Shown: positions 30,825 through 36,483 of the stretch, one piece after another
Numbering within the stretch: position 1 is the stretch's first letter
Layout of the letters: every line of letters starts with the position of its first letter
Assembly: GCA_029100885.1 (NCBI GenBank)
Contig: JAQXPY010000176.1
Coordinates: 1-36,483, forward strand
Direction: 5' to 3'
Origin: Clostridiales bacterium
GTDB taxonomy: Bacteria > Bacillota > Clostridia > Lachnospirales > Lachnospiraceae
DNA: 36,483 nt
The notes under the pieces: model-generated
The model's input: the letters and a program-made list of their open reading frames with translations, nothing else
Databases searched by the model: none
Told to the model about the DNA's origin: nothing
Position numbers and translations under genes: made by a program

Positions 30825-30895
30825 AGGCGACAACCGGATTTGAACCGGTGATCAAGGTTTTGCAGACCTACGCCTTACCACTTGGCTATGTCGCC
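30825..30895 (-). tRNA. tRNA-Cys (GCA anticodon)
   Basis: The 71-nt minus-strand sequence folds as a cloverleaf. The acceptor stem is GGCGACA paired with TGTCGCC, with discriminator T (typical of tRNA-Cys). The D arm is GCCAAGTGGTAAGGC, the anticodon loop CTGCAAA presents GCA, and the T arm is CCGGTTCAAATCCGG. The 3' CCA is not encoded. It is a single-gene unit with its own promoter and terminator. Confidence 0.96.
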
Positions 30896-30911
30896 TTGAT
30901 TTAGCTTCGTT

Positions 30912-30940
30912 AGTATACAATAGATCCGGAAAAAGGTCAA
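30912..30940 (-). promoter_or_regulatory. Promoter of tRNA-Cys
   Basis: On the minus strand TTGACC (30935-30940) is followed after 17 bp by TATACT (30912-30917), a strong sigma-A promoter about 16 bp before the tRNA 5' end. Confidence 0.85.
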
Positions 30941-30996
30941 GTACATTTTTGTTGGCTGAAGTAATGTGCCGGAAACAAAAAATGATCATAGAAATG

Positions 30997-31029
30997 AAAA
31001 AGAGCCCGGTTCATTTCTGAACCGGGCTC
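30997..31029 (-). terminator. Terminator of the hsp20 gene
   Basis: On the minus strand GAGCCCGGTTC (31019-31029) pairs perfectly with GAACCGGGCTC (31002-31012), around a 6-nt loop, followed by five T residues. Confidence 0.92.
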
Positions 31030-31065
31030 GGGGTTGGGTTTTATATGGAGAGTAATGAATTGTTA

Positions 31066-31530
31066 TCAGCCTGTGATCTGGATAAAGCGATCAGCCTTCT
31101 GTTCGATCTTTGGCTGTTTTTTCGGAATGATGAGAGTCAGGATACCATGCTTGAATTCAGCCTTGATATCCTCCTGTTTGATCTCTTCGCCGATATAGAA
31201 GCTTCTCTGACATGCACCGGCATATCTTTCGCGGCGGATATATTTGCCGGTCTCTTTATTCTGCTCGTCATTATCAAGTCCCTTGGCTGCAGAAATCGTA
31301 AGATATCCGTTTTCAAGCTTTGCGGAGATTTCGTCCTTTGAGAAGCCCGGAAGATCGACTATCATCTCATAGCCGTCATCATTTTCCTTCACATCGACCG
31401 CCATCAGGTTCTTGGCATGATGGCCGTAAAGCTTCTTATCGATCTGATCCTCAGCTTTGCTGAAATCAGGAAATCCAAAATCAAAAAAGTCATCAAATAA
31501 ATTCTCTCCAAAAATACTAGGCATTAACAT
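31066..31530 (-). CDS. Small heat shock protein, Hsp20/alpha-crystallin family
   Basis: The 154-residue protein is a typical bacterial Hsp20, an ATP-independent holdase that binds unfolding proteins. The short N-terminal region MLMPSIFGENLFDDFFDFG is rich in Phe as usual. The alpha-crystallin domain (about 40-140) includes DVKENDDGYEMIVDLPGFSKDEIS in two parts and FKHGILTLIIPKK, the conserved end of the domain. The start at 31530 is chosen because GGAGT lies 8 bases upstream; the open frame begins three codons earlier at a GTG. A CIRCE operator overlaps its promoter about 210-236 bp upstream, implying HrcA repression. The leader of about 190 nt is long and contains no ORF I can support. Confidence 0.94.
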   Translation of the reverse strand: MLMPSIFGENLFDDFFDFGFPDFSKAEDQIDKKLYGHHAKNLMAVDVKENDDGYEMIVDLPGFSKDEISAKLENGYLTISAAKGLDNDEQNKETGKYIRRERYAGACQRSFYIGEEIKQEDIKAEFKHGILTLIIPKKQPKIEQKADRFIQITG

Positions 31531-31724
31531 AATAATCACTCCTTTTCAATGTCCTGCTGCCTGTCCGAAGCCCGGAGGAAACGGAACAGACGATCTGTAA
31601 AACGCCTTTTGGCTGCCTCTCAATAATTGGTGCTTATCAACTATCGATCCGCCTGCCGTTTGTTAGATTTGGAAGAGGGATGTTTGGGGAACTGTAAGGT
31701 TTCCTTTCCTTCGTTCTGACTATG

Positions 31725-31752
31725 ATTATACTCCGTTTGTTAGCACTGTCAA
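31725..31752 (-). promoter_or_regulatory. Promoter of hsp20
   Basis: On the minus strand TTGACA (31747-31752) and TATAAT (31725-31730) are both perfect consensus hexamers with a 16-bp spacer. The -35 lies inside the CIRCE element. Confidence 0.88.
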
Positions 31753-31766
31753 GCGATGAGTGCTAA
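31740..31766. promoter_or_regulatory. CIRCE operator (HrcA-binding site)
   Basis: TTAGCACTG-N9-GAGTGCTAA differs from the CIRCE consensus TTAGCACTC-N9-GAGTGCTAA at a single base (31748). It covers the -35 of the hsp20 promoter, so HrcA binding would block initiation until heat stress inactivates the repressor. Confidence 0.9.
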
Positions 31767-31928
31767 AGAAAGTGTTAAAAATAGTGAAATATTTATAAAT
31801 TTCTTAATGGTTAGGGAAAAGCTTTTTCTTGCGGCCTCCTCGGATACTGTTGCGGCTGAGGCAGCATCGATCGACGCAGAGACCGGAATAATTATTGAGT
31901 AAAAGATACAAGCCGCAGAAATTTAGAA

Positions 31929-31984
31929 TGAATTTAAAATTCACAAATATTTCATTTATAAAAGCATGTCATTTGGTGTATAAT
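31929..31984 (+). promoter_or_regulatory. Rubrerythrin promoter with an upstream 7-1-7 palindrome
   Basis: TATAAT at 31979-31984 is a good -10 (weak -35 TTATAA at 31956-31961). TGAATTT-A-AAATTCA (31929-31943) is a perfect palindrome with the 7-1-7 layout of Fur/PerR-family operators, though its bases do not match the PerR consensus well. The region 31807-31920 carries a short open frame but no recognisable gene. Confidence 0.4.
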
Positions 31985-32052
31985 ATCAGATAGCCGGATT
32001 CGGTGAATAATAAAACGGTTTTCGGAATTGTTCTTTTATGAGGTGAATTATT

Positions 32053-32589
32053 ATGGGAAAATATTCGGGAACACAGACAGAGAAGAATCTGATGGCAGCA
32101 TTTGCTGGTGAGTCGGAAGCACGCAACAAGTATACATACTTTGCATCTGTAGCAAAAAAAGAAGGATATGAGCAGATGTCGGCTCTTTTCCTGAAGACAG
32201 CGGATAATGAGAAGGAGCATGCAAAGCTCTGGTTCAAGGAACTCGAGGGTCTGGGAGATACTAAGGCCAACCTTATCTCCGCAGCTGAGGGTGAGAACTA
32301 TGAGTGGACGGATATGTATGCCGGCTTTGCAAAGACAGCAGAGGAGGAGGGCTTCCATGAGCTTGCTGCAAAGTTCCGTATGGTAGCAGAGATCGAGAAG
32401 CATCACGAGGAGAGATACCGTGCACTGCTTAAGAATCTTGAGACCGCACAGGTATTTGAGAAGAGCGAGGTCAAGGTATGGGAGTGCCGTAACTGCGGAC
32501 ATATCATGGTGGGCACAAAGGCACCTGAGATCTGCCCGGTATGCGCTCATCCGAAGAGCTTCTTTGAGGTTCATGCCGAGAACTACTGA
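32053..32589 (+). CDS. rbr: Rubrerythrin
   Basis: Rubrerythrin is a cytoplasmic non-heme diiron protein that reduces hydrogen peroxide in anaerobes. The 178 residues show the ferritin-like four-helix domain with ligands in [12 protein letters not shown] (Glu20), [10 protein letters not shown] (Glu53, His56) and [10 protein letters not shown] (about 113-122). A rubredoxin-like C-terminal domain follows, with CRNCGH (Cys145, Cys148) and CPVCAH (Cys161, Cys164) binding one iron. Length is normal. The codons are strongly biased to C-ending Asn and Ile codons and AAG Lys, as in the highly expressed genes of this window. GAGGTGA precedes the ATG. It has its own promoter and terminator. Confidence 0.97.
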   Translation: MGKYSGTQTEKNLMAAFAGESEARNKYTYFASVAKKEGYEQMSALFLKTADNEKEHAKLWFKELEGLGDTKANLISAAEGENYEWTDMYAGFAKTAEEEGFHELAAKFRMVAEIEKHHEERYRALLKNLETAQVFEKSEVKVWECRNCGHIMVGTKAPEICPVCAHPKSFFEVHAENY

Positions 32590-32660
32590 TCTTGCAGGAG
32601 GAGCGGTCATATATTGATGCTGTCCGGCATTATTCGTTAACAACCGTATTTAAAGTATAA

Positions 32661-32712
32661 TATACACAGCCGGAGGTGGCAGCGGGAGCTGACACCGTCG
32701 GCTGTTTGTATA
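32661..32712 (+). terminator. Terminator after rubrerythrin
   Basis: TATACACAGCCG (32661-32672) pairs with CGGCTGTTTGTATA (32699-32712) with a bulge, and the interior forms GGTG/CACC and GCAGC/GCTG pairs. The T-run is embedded in the right arm. Confidence 0.6.
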
Positions 32713-32719
32713 TCAAATG

Positions 32720-32882
32720 ATAACTGTTCAGCACCCGGTAAGATTATTCGCAATCCGCTCGCCTTCGGCTCGCTTCTTGCTCATATTCTTACCGTCTGCT
32801 CCTCAGACCTTTCAGGATTTCATCAGGAAAAACATACAAGCATGTTTTTCCTGATATAATCCTTCAGGTGCTGAATAGTTAC
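32720..32882 (-). mobile_element. GTAA-ended MITE-like element, copy B (inverted)
   Basis: Read on the minus strand this 163-bp unit starts GTAACTATTCAGCACC like copy A and ends GGTGCTGAACAGTTAT, with two base changes in the right end. It is flanked by 8-bp direct repeats ATCAAATG (32712-32719) and ATTAAATG (32883-32890), 7 of 8 identical. The small hairpin GTCTG-AGGAG-CAGAC (32792-32808 with flank) and GAGCCGAAGGCGA (32759-32771) are identical to copy A. The long hairpin is kept as a 14-bp perfect stem (32822-32835 with 32842-32855), but its sequence differs from copy A by paired changes. No ORF is present. Confidence 0.85.
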
Positions 32883-32889
32883 ATTAAAT

Positions 32890-33045
32890 GATATATTGCA
32901 GCAAATCATATAGTATACTAAAAGATATATCGCAGTAAATGATATAATATAGTAAAATAAAATATCGCAGCAATGTGATTTGCTGCAGGAAAATGACGTA
33001 TCGCATTAAGATGATAGATCGCGGTAATGTGATACATCGCTGAAT
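32890..33045. repeat. AT-rich tandem repeats with period 34
   Basis: Copies at 32890-32923 and 32924-32957 are near-identical (GATATATTGCAGCAAAT versus GATATATCGCAGTAAAT, then CATATAGTATACTAAAA versus GATATAATATAGTAAAA). Diverged units with the core ATCGC follow to about 33045. A TATAAT-like string lies in the second copy. The tract abuts the right target duplication of MITE-like copy B and precedes the CxxC protein gene. Confidence 0.7.
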
Positions 33046-33075
33046 AGTGAAGCAGAATATATAAAACAATCGATC

Positions 33076-33510
33076 ATGGAGGAAATAGCTGGACCGAAGG
33101 CATTAATATTCCCGGAATTACAGGAGATGCAGTTGTTCAGCTTGTTGGCAGATATGGAAAAGCAATTCTTTATTGACAGAACGGAAACAATTATAAGAGC
33201 GGCATCGACATGCCCTGAGCTTAAGTCGGCAGCAGAAGCATGGATGGCTTCAATAGGCAGTGAGAATGAAAGAGCCATGGCAGAGGCTTATATAGCTGAG
33301 CTTGAGGAGGATGTAACACCTATTGAAAAGCTGATCGAGCTTCTTGAGTCGGAAAAGGGACCTCAGCTTTTCGGAGAGCTTCAGGCAAAAAGGATGCTGA
33401 AAAAAGCCCATGATGTTGATGATCTGGGCATGAAATACTGTATCTGTGCCTCCTGCAATGCGGGCGGAGCGATTCTTGACAACAAAGAGAAGTTTCTGGA
33501 GCTTATCTGA
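33076..33510 (+). CDS. Small soluble protein with a C-terminal CxxC, clostridial family of unknown role
   Basis: The predicted 144-residue protein is acidic and mostly helical. Recognisable features are CPELKSAAEAWMASIG (about 46-61), AYIAELEEDVTPIEKLIELLES split near 72-93 and a C-terminal KYCICASCNAGGAILDNK (about 121-138), where two Cys spaced CxxC could bind metal or be redox active. From memory it resembles a family of about 120-residue proteins in Lachnospiraceae whose C-terminus carries C-x-C-x-x-C followed by a helix; some databases label these Hsp90-like, although I see no Hsp90 ATPase domain. The start is uncertain: no good Shine-Dalgarno precedes 33076, and ATG codons at 33127 or 33154 would fit the family's length better. 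Confidence 0.7.
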   Translation: MEEIAGPKALIFPELQEMQLFSLLADMEKQFFIDRTETIIRAASTCPELKSAAEAWMASIGSENERAMAEAYIAELEEDVTPIEKLIELLESEKGPQLFGELQAKRMLKKAHDVDDLGMKYCICASCNAGGAILDNKEKFLELI

Positions 33511-33538
33511 GCCTGACCATGACCATGACGCAGACGGT

Positions 33539-34228
33539 TTATATCGGAACTATGCAGTCATATCTGACAGATTTGCCCGATATTGAATAGTCCGGTCTGC
33601 GTCCGGAAAGATACGGACCCTTGAGAGGCCTTTTTATAACTATCTTGTGGGGTCTTGCGGAGATTGCGGCATTTAACAGTCTTTCCTCATCAGAGCAGGG
33701 CATCTCCAACTGCTGAAGAAGCTGAAATTTCTTTTTTATCAGAGCGCTTTTTTCCCGTGCAGGGAACATTGGATCAAGCAGTATAACATCCGGCGGCTCG
33801 GTAAGAGCCGCCATGGCGGAAATACTGTCTCCGTAGATAAGCTTCATCCTTGATGTAATATCGCAGAGCTCAGAGACAGCGGTGCTTCTGTCAAGAGCAT
33901 CTCTGAGGAGTGCCGCAATAACGGAATCATATTCGTAGAGAATAACATTGAAGCCGGCTGCTGCCAGAAGCAGAGAATCCTCTCCCAATCCGGCGGTGGC
34001 GTCTATGGCTGTCAGGGGACGGTCAGACCTCTTGATGCGGGCTGCCCTGACTAACAGCTCGCTGCTCAGATTGTGGTGCCGCAGCCGTGGAAGCATATGA
34101 GTAAAATCAGCGTTCAGGGAAAGCCTGCCATCGGTAAGCACAAGACAGCTTTCAGTCCTTTCAAGCCTGAGACCTGCTCTTTCTGCTTCGTATATTGCTT
34201 TTTCGAAAATTTTGTTATCTGTATTCAT
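33539..34228 (-). CDS. rsmJ: RsmJ-like class I SAM-dependent methyltransferase
   Basis: RsmJ methylates G1516 of 16S rRNA in gamma-proteobacteria; this is a Firmicute relative. The 229 residues show LSLNADFTHMLPRLRHH (about 36-52), a counterpart of the RsmJ DF-T region, the SAM-binding motif I DATAGLGEDSLLLAAAGF (76-93), an acidic motif II YEYDSVIAALLRDAL, and the characteristic LLDPMFPAREKSALIKKKFQ (150-169), where RsmJ has DPMfPxrkKSAlvKKeM. VIKRPLKGPYLSG and GKSVRYD close the protein. There is no convincing Shine-Dalgarno before the ATG at 34228; the start codon lies inside a 23-bp tandem repeat array. Function in rRNA modification is inferred from homology. Confidence 0.85.
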   Translation of the reverse strand: MNTDNKIFEKAIYEAERAGLRLERTESCLVLTDGRLSLNADFTHMLPRLRHHNLSSELLVRAARIKRSDRPLTAIDATAGLGEDSLLLAAAGFNVILYEYDSVIAALLRDALDRSTAVSELCDITSRMKLIYGDSISAMAALTEPPDVILLDPMFPAREKSALIKKKFQLLQQLEMPCSDEERLLNAAISARPHKIVIKRPLKGPYLSGRRPDYSISGKSVRYDCIVPI

Positions 34229-34318
34229 AAGGCATAGATATCAGTATTGATAAGGCATAGATACCTGCGCTGATGAGGCATGGATATCCGTGTTGCTGAG
34301 GAATTGTCACCTGTATTT
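34227..34318. repeat. Tandem 23-bp repeats covering the rsmJ start
   Basis: Units begin at 34227, 34250 and 34273, with a degenerate fourth at 34296. The core is ATAAGGCATAGATA followed by three to five variable bases and a TTG or CTG end. The first unit touches the rsmJ start codon (34226-34228), and on the minus strand the first codons of rsmJ (ATGAATACAGATAAC) resemble the repeat's AATACTGATATC. The array extends away from the gene as its 5' flank. Confidence 0.75.
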
Positions 34319-34419
34319 ATCGGGCGTTTACACCTCGGTTTTCTTCGTAATTGTAATACAAACCGAAGAAAAAGGACAGACAATAAAGCTGAGGCATTCA
34401 GGATATACGCATTTGAAGT

Positions 34420-34463
34420 CAGGAAAAACAAGTCTGAACTCAGGATAAAAACAAGTCTGAACT
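34420..34463. repeat. Tandem ~22-bp repeats upstream of the lipoprotein gene
   Basis: Copies at 34420-34440 and 34441-34463 share CAGGA, an A-rich stretch and ACAAGTCTGAACT; a partial third (TAGGGATAAAACA) follows. The 34319-34564 gap otherwise contains only an upstream extension of the lipoprotein reading frame that lacks a ribosome-binding site. Confidence 0.65.
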
Positions 34464-34564
34464 TAGGGATAAAACACATTGCTGTTCAGGCAGCAAATAA
34501 ACTGACATTCAGAAAAAAAGCTCTTGATGTTCAGGGTGATAAAAATATGTCGGAAAGGAAAAAC

Positions 34565-35707
34565 ATGAAAAAGAATAATGCGGGAAGGTTATTGGTTCTG
34601 TCTGTTGCGGCCATGCTCTGTATTGCTTCGGCAGCCTGCGGAAAAAAATCGGAAAAGGGTCAGGCTCCTTCGACAGCGTCGGATACAGTGACGGAAAGCA
34701 TCAATGATCAGAAGCAAGAAGAGACATTGTCTTCTGATCAGGCAGGAGAACATTCCGATACTGAAGAAACAAGGATTACTGTGTATGAGAATAATGTATT
34801 CAGCGTCCGATTCATAGACGGGAGTTTTGAGATTGATGAAAGCAGGATAAATGAGGACACTGTAAGTTTTGTTTATTCCGGAGAATCCGAGCATCCTGTA
34901 TCGCTGACTGTGAGTTATGAAGACGGCAGAAATGAGTCGGAAATTGTTTCAGAGGCATTAATAATCACAGATGATTCAAGAATCATAGTTAATGATAAAA
35001 GCAATGTATCCTTCACAGAGCAGGAAGTGAGTCTCATTCAGAAGGAGACTATCGGAGCTGACGGGATAGCATGTTATTCTACTCTGTATGTATTTCCGTA
35101 TGCAAAAGGAAGCATCTGTATAGTAATAGAGGATTACTTTGAGGAAAACAATGATATTGCAATGAGCTTTTCCGGGGCAATGGAAATGCTTGTCAATACA
35201 CTTTCCTTTAAGGAGCCGGGAAACGGTATTGCGGACATGGACGGAGAGGCTGATGCAGCCGCTGCTGAAAGCACAGCAGCAGGAATTGCAAACCCGTGGA
35301 TAACGGGAACACAGACAGAGATAGAGACTGGGACAGGCCTGACACTTGCGGTACCAAAGACTGCCGAAAATGTCAGCTTCGCAATGCTTGAGGGAGAAAA
35401 AATGGAGCAGATGACCTTTGAGATCGAAGGTGTCAGCTACTGCGCCAGAGCAAAGGCAGGAGAAAACGAGGATATTTCAGGCATGTATTATGACTGGGAG
35501 CAGGAGGAGAACAGCATGGTTGCCTACTGCGACGCAGTGATAAAAACAGCCTTTGTCGGTGATGAAAAAGCCGAGGTCTGTATCTGGTACGATATGGTTC
35601 CGGGTGTGGCGTATTCTCTCAGCACATTGTGTAATAAGGATGAGAACTCAGACATTCGTGCAGTGGCAGAACAAGTTTTTGTGTCTCTTCAGGGGGATGC
35701 CGGCTGA
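34565..35707 (+). CDS. Secreted lipoprotein of unknown function
   Basis: The start at 34565 follows AAAGGA and opens with a lipoprotein signal, MKKNNAGRLLVLSVAAMLC then a hydrophobic stretch ending in the lipobox AACG. The longer frame upstream of this has no ribosome-binding site. The mature protein of about 355 residues begins with a Ser/Thr/Gln/Glu-rich linker (about 25-65) and then two beta-rich regions. The first (about 68-215, FSVRFIDGSFEID) and the second (about 240-378, LTLAVPKTAENVSFAML, then MTFEIEGVSYCARAKAG and VCIWYDMVPGVAYSLST) look like repeated domains. Similar two-part lipoproteins are common in clostridia but I cannot assign a function. It faces the ttcA-like gene across 41 bp. 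Confidence 0.75.
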   Translation: MKKNNAGRLLVLSVAAMLCIASAACGKKSEKGQAPSTASDTVTESINDQKQEETLSSDQAGEHSDTEETRITVYENNVFSVRFIDGSFEIDESRINEDTVSFVYSGESEHPVSLTVSYEDGRNESEIVSEALIITDDSRIIVNDKSNVSFTEQEVSLIQKETIGADGIACYSTLYVFPYAKGSICIVIEDYFEENNDIAMSFSGAMEMLVNTLSFKEPGNGIADMDGEADAAAAESTAAGIANPWITGTQTEIETGTGLTLAVPKTAENVSFAMLEGEKMEQMTFEIEGVSYCARAKAGENEDISGMYYDWEQEENSMVAYCDAVIKTAFVGDEKAEVCIWYDMVPGVAYSLSTLCNKDENSDIRAVAEQVFVSLQGDAG

Positions 35708-35748
35708 AGCTCTCTGAAATGCGTAACGGTGACGGTAATACCGACAGA

Positions 35749-36483
35749 TCAGTAGCTGTCGGTAAACCTGTGGACACCGTCACGATCCTTATAGGCGATG
35801 ACGGTTGAAAGATTGACATTTTCAACACTTCTGAAGATATTCTTCTCAACAAACGGATTGGTCTTTTTGAGCTCTGCGATAAGATGCTTGATCTCAAGCC
35901 TCTTGGATGCAGAGCTTCCGTCGTCTCTGCATTCGGAGCAGGTCTCGGTAAATCTGCAGGCGCATTGCAGAAAACGCAGATCGTTGTAATCTCTCCAGTG
36001 AATAATGTCCTCCTCGCGGATCAGATACATAGGGCGGATCAGCTCCATGCCTTCGAAATTAGTGCTGTGAAGCTTCGGCATCATAGTCTGTACCTGACCG
36101 CCGTACAGCATTCCCATCAGAATAGTCTCGATCACATCATCAAAATGGTGTCCCAAGGCGATCTTGTTGCATCCAAGCTTCCTTGCCTGACTGTACAGGT
36201 GCCCTCTGCGCATTCTGGCGCAAAGATAACAGGGCGATTTTTCTACCTCATAAACTGCGTCAAAGATGTCGGATTCGAATACCGTTATCGGAATGCCCAT
36301 CAGCGCTGCATTTGACTCTATAAGTCTGCGGTTGGGTTCAAGATATCCCGGATCCATTACAAGGAATTCCAGTTCAAACGGAAACTTATTGTGACGTTTA
36401 AGCTCCTGAAAGAGCTTGGCCATAAGCATGGAATCCTTACCTCCCGAAATGCATACCGCGATACGGTCTCCCTCGCGGAGCAT
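35749..36483 (-). CDS. TtcA-like tRNA sulfurtransferase PP-loop protein (5' end off the window)
   Basis: The visible 244 residues contain the PP-loop SGGKDS (13-18 of the visible part), which binds ATP for adenylation of a tRNA base, KSPCYLCARMRRGHLYSQARKLG with paired Cys residues, ALGHHFDDVIETILMGMLYGG and CACRFTETC. This is the TtcA/MesJ-like pattern in which the three conserved Cys positions hold an Fe-S cluster used for 2-thiolation of cytidine 32 in tRNA. The ATG at 36481-36483 is exactly at the window edge, and family members usually have 25-40 residues before the PP-loop, so the true start is probably beyond the window. Assignment to TtcA itself, rather than another TtcA/TuaA subgroup, is not certain. 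Confidence 0.85.
   Translation of the reverse strand: MLREGDRIAVCISGGKDSMLMAKLFQELKRHNKFPFELEFLVMDPGYLEPNRRLIESNAALMGIPITVFESDIFDAVYEVEKSPCYLCARMRRGHLYSQARKLGCNKIALGHHFDDVIETILMGMLYGGQVQTMMPKLHSTNFEGMELIRPMYLIREEDIIHWRDYNDLRFLQCACRFTETCSECRDDGSSASKRLEIKHLIAELKKTNPFVEKNIFRSVENVNLSTVIAYKDRDGVHRFTDSY

Noticed and set aside
30825-30895. Attachment site at tRNA-Cys
   Set aside because: No repeated copy of the tRNA 3' end and no integrase are present within the window.
31929-31943. PerR box upstream of rubrerythrin
   Set aside because: The 7-1-7 symmetry fits, but the bases differ from the known PerR/Fur consensus, so it is listed only as a palindrome.

Overview
The window looks like chromosomal DNA of a low-to-mid-GC anaerobic Firmicute, most probably a member of the Lachnospiraceae or a close relative. 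This is inferred from strong Shine-Dalgarno sites, sigma-A type promoters, a TPP riboswitch, a CIRCE/HrcA operator, rubrerythrin, an AroE-AroK fusion, a FeoB-associated Cys-rich membrane peptide and the clostridial gene mix. No database search was possible. I see no rRNA, CRISPR array, phage genes or transposase.

Layout. 1-4017: glmS (-), a 165-bp GTAA-ended mobile-element-like insertion, and an NCS2 purine permease (+). 4030-13036: a long aromatic amino acid operon (DAHP-synthase-like, tyrA, aroB, aroA, aroC, pheA, aroE-aroK fusion), followed by a flavin reductase-like gene and a small protein. A consensus promoter and a 200-nt leader with two mutually exclusive hairpins precede it. All steps from erythrose-4-phosphate to prephenate, phenylpyruvate and 4-hydroxyphenylpyruvate are represented except 3-dehydroquinate dehydratase. 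However, the first enzyme has lost many hallmark active-site residues. 13076-17989: a DUF1537 sugar-acid kinase and a PdxA2-type dehydrogenase (D-threonate/erythronate-type catabolism), a RelB/DinJ antitoxin with a truncated YoeB-like toxin, and a class III CoA transferase. 18239-22398: a GT8 glycosyltransferase with an N-terminal winged-helix-like region (-), dapF (+), a cyclophilin (-) and a D-2-hydroxyacid dehydrogenase (-).

22549-27124 is a TPP-riboswitch operon: thiD kinase plus an ABC importer with ATPase, two paralogous permeases and a THI5/NMT1-type lipoprotein, probably importing a thiamine pyrimidine precursor. 27169-31530 carries a Mbeg1-like hydrolase, an AEC transporter, a FeoB-associated peptide, a secreted NlpC/P60 protein, tRNA-Cys and a CIRCE-controlled Hsp20. 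32053-36483 carries rubrerythrin, a second copy of the GTAA-ended element in opposite orientation, a small CxxC protein, an RsmJ-like methyltransferase, an unknown lipoprotein and a TtcA-like PP-loop protein cut by the window edge.

Two features stand out outside the genes. First, the two about 164-bp elements share 16-bp terminal inverted repeats beginning GTAA, each is flanked by an 8-bp target duplication, and they keep the same hairpins despite sequence divergence. They look like non-autonomous, possibly IS66-related, MITEs. Second, almost every longer intergenic region carries short tandem duplications (periods 10 to 37 bp), several of which copy a ribosome-binding site, start codon, stop codon or terminator of the adjacent gene.
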